NCBI GenBank assembly: GCA_028683635.1
Contig: JAQUHL010000080.1
Coordinates: forward strand, 1-7,853
Length of the DNA stretch: 7,853 bases
Direction: 5' to 3'
Source of the DNA: Candidatus Cloacimonadota bacterium
Lineage (GTDB): Bacteria; Cloacimonadota; Cloacimonadia; Cloacimonadales; Cloacimonadaceae
The notes under the pieces are model-generated. The model was not told the DNA's origin, made no database searches, and saw only the letters and a list, made by a program, of their open reading frames with translations. Shown here piece after piece: positions 5,057-7,853 of this stretch. The translations under genes and the position numbers were made by a program. Numbering within the stretch: the stretch's first letter is position 1; every line of letters begins with the position of its first letter.

Positions 5057-7057
5057 ATGTTGATGGATAAAGCAATGAGAATCAAGCTGGATAACATTCT
5101 TCCTCCCTCAGCTTCTTTTGAGCCTGGGATCCGCAGAGCACCTGATCGGGGATTGAAGCTAACTCCAAAAGAACAAGCCCTCGCTTTAAAGAACGCACTG
5201 CGCTATATCCATCCGGATTTGCACGAGGTTCTTGCTCCGGAATTTTTAAGTGAATTACATACTATGGGAAGGATCTATGGTTATCGCTACCGACCTCGGG
5301 GACGGATCCAGGGAAAACCGATTGATAAGTATAAAGGCATCCTGCCAGCTCGTGCCATCCAAGTGATGATTGATAACAACCTGGATTTTGATATTGCTCT
5401 TTATCCCTATGAACTGGTAACATACGGTGAAACCGGGCAAGTATGCCAGAATTGGATGCAATACCAGTTGATAAAAAAATACCTGGAAAACATGACTGAG
5501 GAGCAAACCCTGGTTATGAGTTCAGGGCATCCTTTGGGATTGTTTCCCTCCAAAAAAGATGCCCCCAGAGTCATTTCCACGAATGGTCTGATGGTCGGGA
5601 AATGGGACAATCCTGATGAGTTCAAACGGCTTACTGCTTTGGGTGTGAGCAATTATGGTCAAATGACGGCTGGTGGCTGGATGTATATTGGGCCTCAGGG
5701 TATTGTGCATGGAACATACATCACCCTCCTCAATGCAGGTCGAAAGTATCTGCATATTCCCCAGGACAAAGATCTGGCAGGTGTGTTGTTCCTTTCTTCC
5801 GGTCTTGGAGGCATGAGCGGTGCACAGGCCAAAGCTGTTGAAATAGCAGGTGGGATCGGTGTAATCGCAGAAGTGGATCAGAGCAGGATTCATACCCGCC
5901 ATTCCCAGGGTTGGGTATCCAAAGTATCTGCCGACTGTGAGGAGATCTTTGGATGGGTGGATGAATACAAACGCAGCAAAAAGCCTGTTTCAATTGCGTA
6001 TCATGGCAATGTGGTTGACCTACTGGAGTATGTGGATATGCACAATATCAAAGCAGAATTGATTTCGGATCAAACATCCTGCCATGCAGTATATGAAGGT
6101 GGTTATACTCCTGCAGGGCTTAGCTTTGAGGAGGGAAGATCACTCATCCAGAAGGATCTGAATGCTTTCAAAAACCAAGTGGATAAATCTCTGAAGCGTC
6201 ATTATCAAGTGCTGAAGAAACTCACCTCCAAGGGCTCATTTTTCTGGGATTATGGTAATAGCTTCATGGCGAGCATCTTTGATGCTGGTGAGCATTCCAT
6301 AGCTTTTAATGGAGTCAATACCTCAGAAGGTTTTATCTGGCCGTCCTATGTGGAGGACATCATGGGTCCCCTGTGTTTCGATTACGGCTACGGGCCTTTC
6401 CGCTGGGTATGTCTTTCCAGAAAGGATGAGGACTTACGCAAGACAGATCAGATAGCCCTGCAAAACATTGATCCTAAACGTAACGCCCAGGATCGGGACA
6501 ACTATCATTGGGTGCAAAATGCTGAGAAAAATAACCTGGTCGTAGGTACTAAGGCCAGAATCCTATATGCCGATGAAGAAGGCAGGATCAGAATAGCTTT
6601 GAAGTTCAATGAACTAATCCGCAAGGGAGAGCTTGGTCCGGTTATGCTGGGCAGGGATCATCACGATGTTTCGGGAACGGATTCACCATTTCGGGAAACT
6701 TCAAACATCAGGGATGGCAGCAATACAACTGCCGATATGGCCACTCAGTGTTTTGCAGGAAACGTGGCGAGGGGTATGAGCCTGGTGGTTCTCTCCAATG
6801 GCGGAGGAACCGGTATTGGCCGGGCTATCAACGGTGGAAACGGAATTGTACTTGACGGAAGCAAGCAGATGGACAGCATAGTTCGTAGCGGATTATCCTG
6901 GGATGTGATGGGAGGAGTAGCCCGGCGAAACTGGGCCCGAAACGAACACGCTATCCAAACCTCAATAGCCTGGAATGAAAAACACCGGGATGAAGGGCAA
7001 ATCACTATTCCCTATGATATTGACGAGGATATGATCAATGAACTGGTAATAACTTAG
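5057..7057 (+). CDS. hutU: Urocanate hydratase (long form)
   Basis: HutU adds water to urocanate to give 4-imidazolone-5-propionate, the second step of histidine breakdown, using tightly bound NAD+ as an electrophile. The 666-aa protein is of the long type, near 670 aa, against about 550-560 aa for proteobacterial HutU. Signatures are T-A-G-G-W-M-Y-I-G-P-Q-G-I-V-H-G-T at 204-220, the nucleotide-binding G-L-G-G-M-S-G-A-Q at 249-257, D-Q-T-S at 338-341, G-P-F-R-W at 446-450, G-R-D-H-H-D at 532-537, and N-G-G-G-T-G-I-G at 581-588. Cys440 (P-L-C-F-D-Y-G-Y) is the best match to the conserved active-site cysteine. Extra sequence relative to the short form includes the N-terminus and the region around 365-400. 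AAGAGG at 5045-5050, inside the end of the preceding gene, sets the ATG at 5057. No hutH, hutI or ftcD is in the window. Confidence 0.97.
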   Translation: MLMDKAMRIKLDNILPPSASFEPGIRRAPDRGLKLTPKEQALALKNALRYIHPDLHEVLAPEFLSELHTMGRIYGYRYRPRGRIQGKPIDKYKGILPARAIQVMIDNNLDFDIALYPYELVTYGETGQVCQNWMQYQLIKKYLENMTEEQTLVMSSGHPLGLFPSKKDAPRVISTNGLMVGKWDNPDEFKRLTALGVSNYGQMTAGGWMYIGPQGIVHGTYITLLNAGRKYLHIPQDKDLAGVLFLSSGLGGMSGAQAKAVEIAGGIGVIAEVDQSRIHTRHSQGWVSKVSADCEEIFGWVDEYKRSKKPVSIAYHGNVVDLLEYVDMHNIKAELISDQTSCHAVYEGGYTPAGLSFEEGRSLIQKDLNAFKNQVDKSLKRHYQVLKKLTSKGSFFWDYGNSFMASIFDAGEHSIAFNGVNTSEGFIWPSYVEDIMGPLCFDYGYGPFRWVCLSRKDEDLRKTDQIALQNIDPKRNAQDRDNYHWVQNAEKNNLVVGTKARILYADEEGRIRIALKFNELIRKGELGPVMLGRDHHDVSGTDSPFRETSNIRDGSNTTADMATQCFAGNVARGMSLVVLSNGGGTGIGRAINGGNGIVLDGSKQMDSIVRSGLSWDVMGGVARRNWARNEHAIQTSIAWNEKHRDEGQITIPYDIDEDMINELVIT

Positions 7058-7060
7058 GAG
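7056..7060 (+). promoter_or_regulatory. Ribosome binding site overlapping the hutU stop codon
   Basis: AGGAG starts within the TAG stop of hutU (7055-7057) and lies seven bases before the ATG at 7068. This fixes the start of the last gene and suggests translation coupled to hutU. Confidence 0.8.
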
Positions 7061-7067
7061 CAAAAAG

Positions 7068-7853
7068 ATGGATGTTTCTTTTACCAAACTGATGAAATCG
7101 GCCGGTTTATCCGAAAACCTGATACGCACCTTCGAAGCTTATTACAGCAAGCTGGAGCGGGGAGAAACAGGGAAAATCTCCAAACAAGATGTTTCTCCTC
7201 CCAGTCCGAAGAACCTGGTCGAATATGAAAACATCCGCTCCTACCGGAAAAAGGAGATCCTGAAACATACTGTCATCATAAAGTTAAACGGAGGTCTGGG
7301 AACGAGTATGGGCTTATCCAAAGCCAAGTCCCTGCTTCCCGTCAAAGGAAACATGAATTTTCTGGATATCATCACCAGACAGGTTCTTGCTCTGCGCTCG
7401 CAAACCGCTTATGATATTCCCCTGATCTTTATGAACAGTTTCAATACTGAACAGGATACACTTTCATATCTGGACAAATATCCAGACCTCTTCAAACAGG
7501 AGTATCCACTGTCCTTTGTTCAGAACAAGTTTCCCCGAATCCGGAAAAACGATCTGAAGCCTTTTGAAGCTCATGATCCCAAAGCTATGTGGAATCCCCC
7601 CGGTCACGGAGATCTTTATACTGCGATCTCTTCCTCCGGGCTGCTCGACAAACTCATCGACAACGGCTATCGTTATGCCTTTGTGTCGAACTCCGATAAT
7701 CTGGGTGCAACTCTCGATCCTGCTATTCCAAACTATATGCAGGAGCAGAATATATCCTTTCTGATGGAAGTATGCCTCCGCAGTTCTGCCGATAAGAAGG
7801 GTGGCCATCTCGGAGAGGATCGTGATGGCAGGCTCCTCTTGCGTGAAATTGCC
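7068..7853 (+). CDS. UTP--glucose-1-phosphate uridylyltransferase, eukaryotic-type, 3' end outside window
   Basis: The first 262 codons are present and the frame runs off the window end. The product belongs to the UDPGP family (PF01704), the eukaryotic-type pyrophosphorylases unrelated in sequence signature to bacterial GalU. It forms UDP-glucose and pyrophosphate from UTP and glucose-1-phosphate, in the cytoplasm. Signatures are the nucleotide-binding loop K-L-N-G-G-L-G-T-S-M-G at 72-82 followed by L-S-K-A-K-S-L-L-P-V-K, Q-N-K-F-P-R-I at 152-158, W-N-P-P-G-H-G-D-L-Y at 175-184, the sugar/metal-site F-V-S-N-S-D-N-L-G-A at 205-214, and K-K-G-G-H-L-G at 243-249. The N-terminal helical part (1-65) is as expected. 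The start at 7068 follows AGGAG and lies 10 nt after hutU. A relative acting on N-acetylhexosamine-1-phosphate is less likely because of the intact G-T-S-M-G loop. UDP-glucose would feed surface polysaccharide, glycogen or trehalose synthesis. Confidence 0.93.
   Translation, partial: MDVSFTKLMKSAGLSENLIRTFEAYYSKLERGETGKISKQDVSPPSPKNLVEYENIRSYRKKEILKHTVIIKLNGGLGTSMGLSKAKSLLPVKGNMNFLDIITRQVLALRSQTAYDIPLIFMNSFNTEQDTLSYLDKYPDLFKQEYPLSFVQNKFPRIRKNDLKPFEAHDPKAMWNPPGHGDLYTAISSSGLLDKLIDNGYRYAFVSNSDNLGATLDPAIPNYMQEQNISFLMEVCLRSSADKKGGHLGEDRDGRLLLREIA

Noticed and set aside
4560..5097. Long minus-strand open frames opposite the desulfidase gene (171 and 152 codons)
   Set aside because: They lie entirely or almost entirely antisense to a well-conserved family gene, have no ribosome site or recognisable domain, and are rich in odd runs of Ser/Cys/His typical of shadow frames.
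7464..7808. Minus-strand 114-codon open frame near the right edge
   Set aside because: Antisense to the UDP-glucose pyrophosphorylase gene, whose motifs run through the same bases.

Overview
The window is a gene-dense bacterial chromosome segment with two convergent/divergent blocks and no recognisable RNA gene, insertion sequence, CRISPR array or phage gene. GC looks intermediate (mid-40s % by eye). An LruC-domain secreted protein, a small lipoprotein, a long-form urocanate hydratase, an L-cysteine desulfidase-family protein and a eukaryotic-type UDP-glucose pyrophosphorylase together suggest an anaerobic, amino-acid-fermenting, diderm member of the FCB superphylum. Candidatus Cloacimonadota is my best guess, as inference only; no rRNA or marker gene is present to prove it.

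Left block: positions 2-1891 (+) hold the 3' part of a large gene that is open to the left window edge. Its product looks like an extracytoplasmic glycoside-hydrolase-like protein: a beta-rich N-terminal module, a TIM-barrel-like core with an F-D-E-P motif, and a repetitive beta-solenoid-like tail. Seven bases away, on the opposite strand, is a two-gene unit read leftwards from about 3544: a 126-aa lipoprotein (3511-3131), then a 409-aa LruC-domain protein (3128-1899). The two are separated by 2 nt, and the ribosome site of the second lies in the last codons of the first. The lipoprotein resembles the N-terminal module that normally precedes LruC domains in single-chain lipoproteins, so this looks like a split LruC system.

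Middle: 3512-3765 is a 254-nt divergent intergenic region. It has a good minus-strand promoter (TATAAT), weaker plus-strand promoter candidates, and a cluster of TGCAA-type inverted repeats that could be an operator.

Right block: a tightly packed plus-strand operon of three genes. These are an L-cysteine desulfidase family protein (3766-5055), urocanate hydratase HutU (5057-7057, 1-nt gap) and the N-terminal 262 residues of a eukaryotic-type UTP-glucose-1-phosphate uridylyltransferase (7068 to the window end, 10-nt gap). The first two are catabolic enzymes for cysteine and histidine. The third makes UDP-glucose, and why it sits here is unclear. I did not find a clearly unprecedented system. 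The most interesting points are the split LruC pair with a degenerate calcium-binding stretch, the cysteine/histidine catabolic pairing, and the displaced conserved cysteine of the long-form urocanate hydratase.
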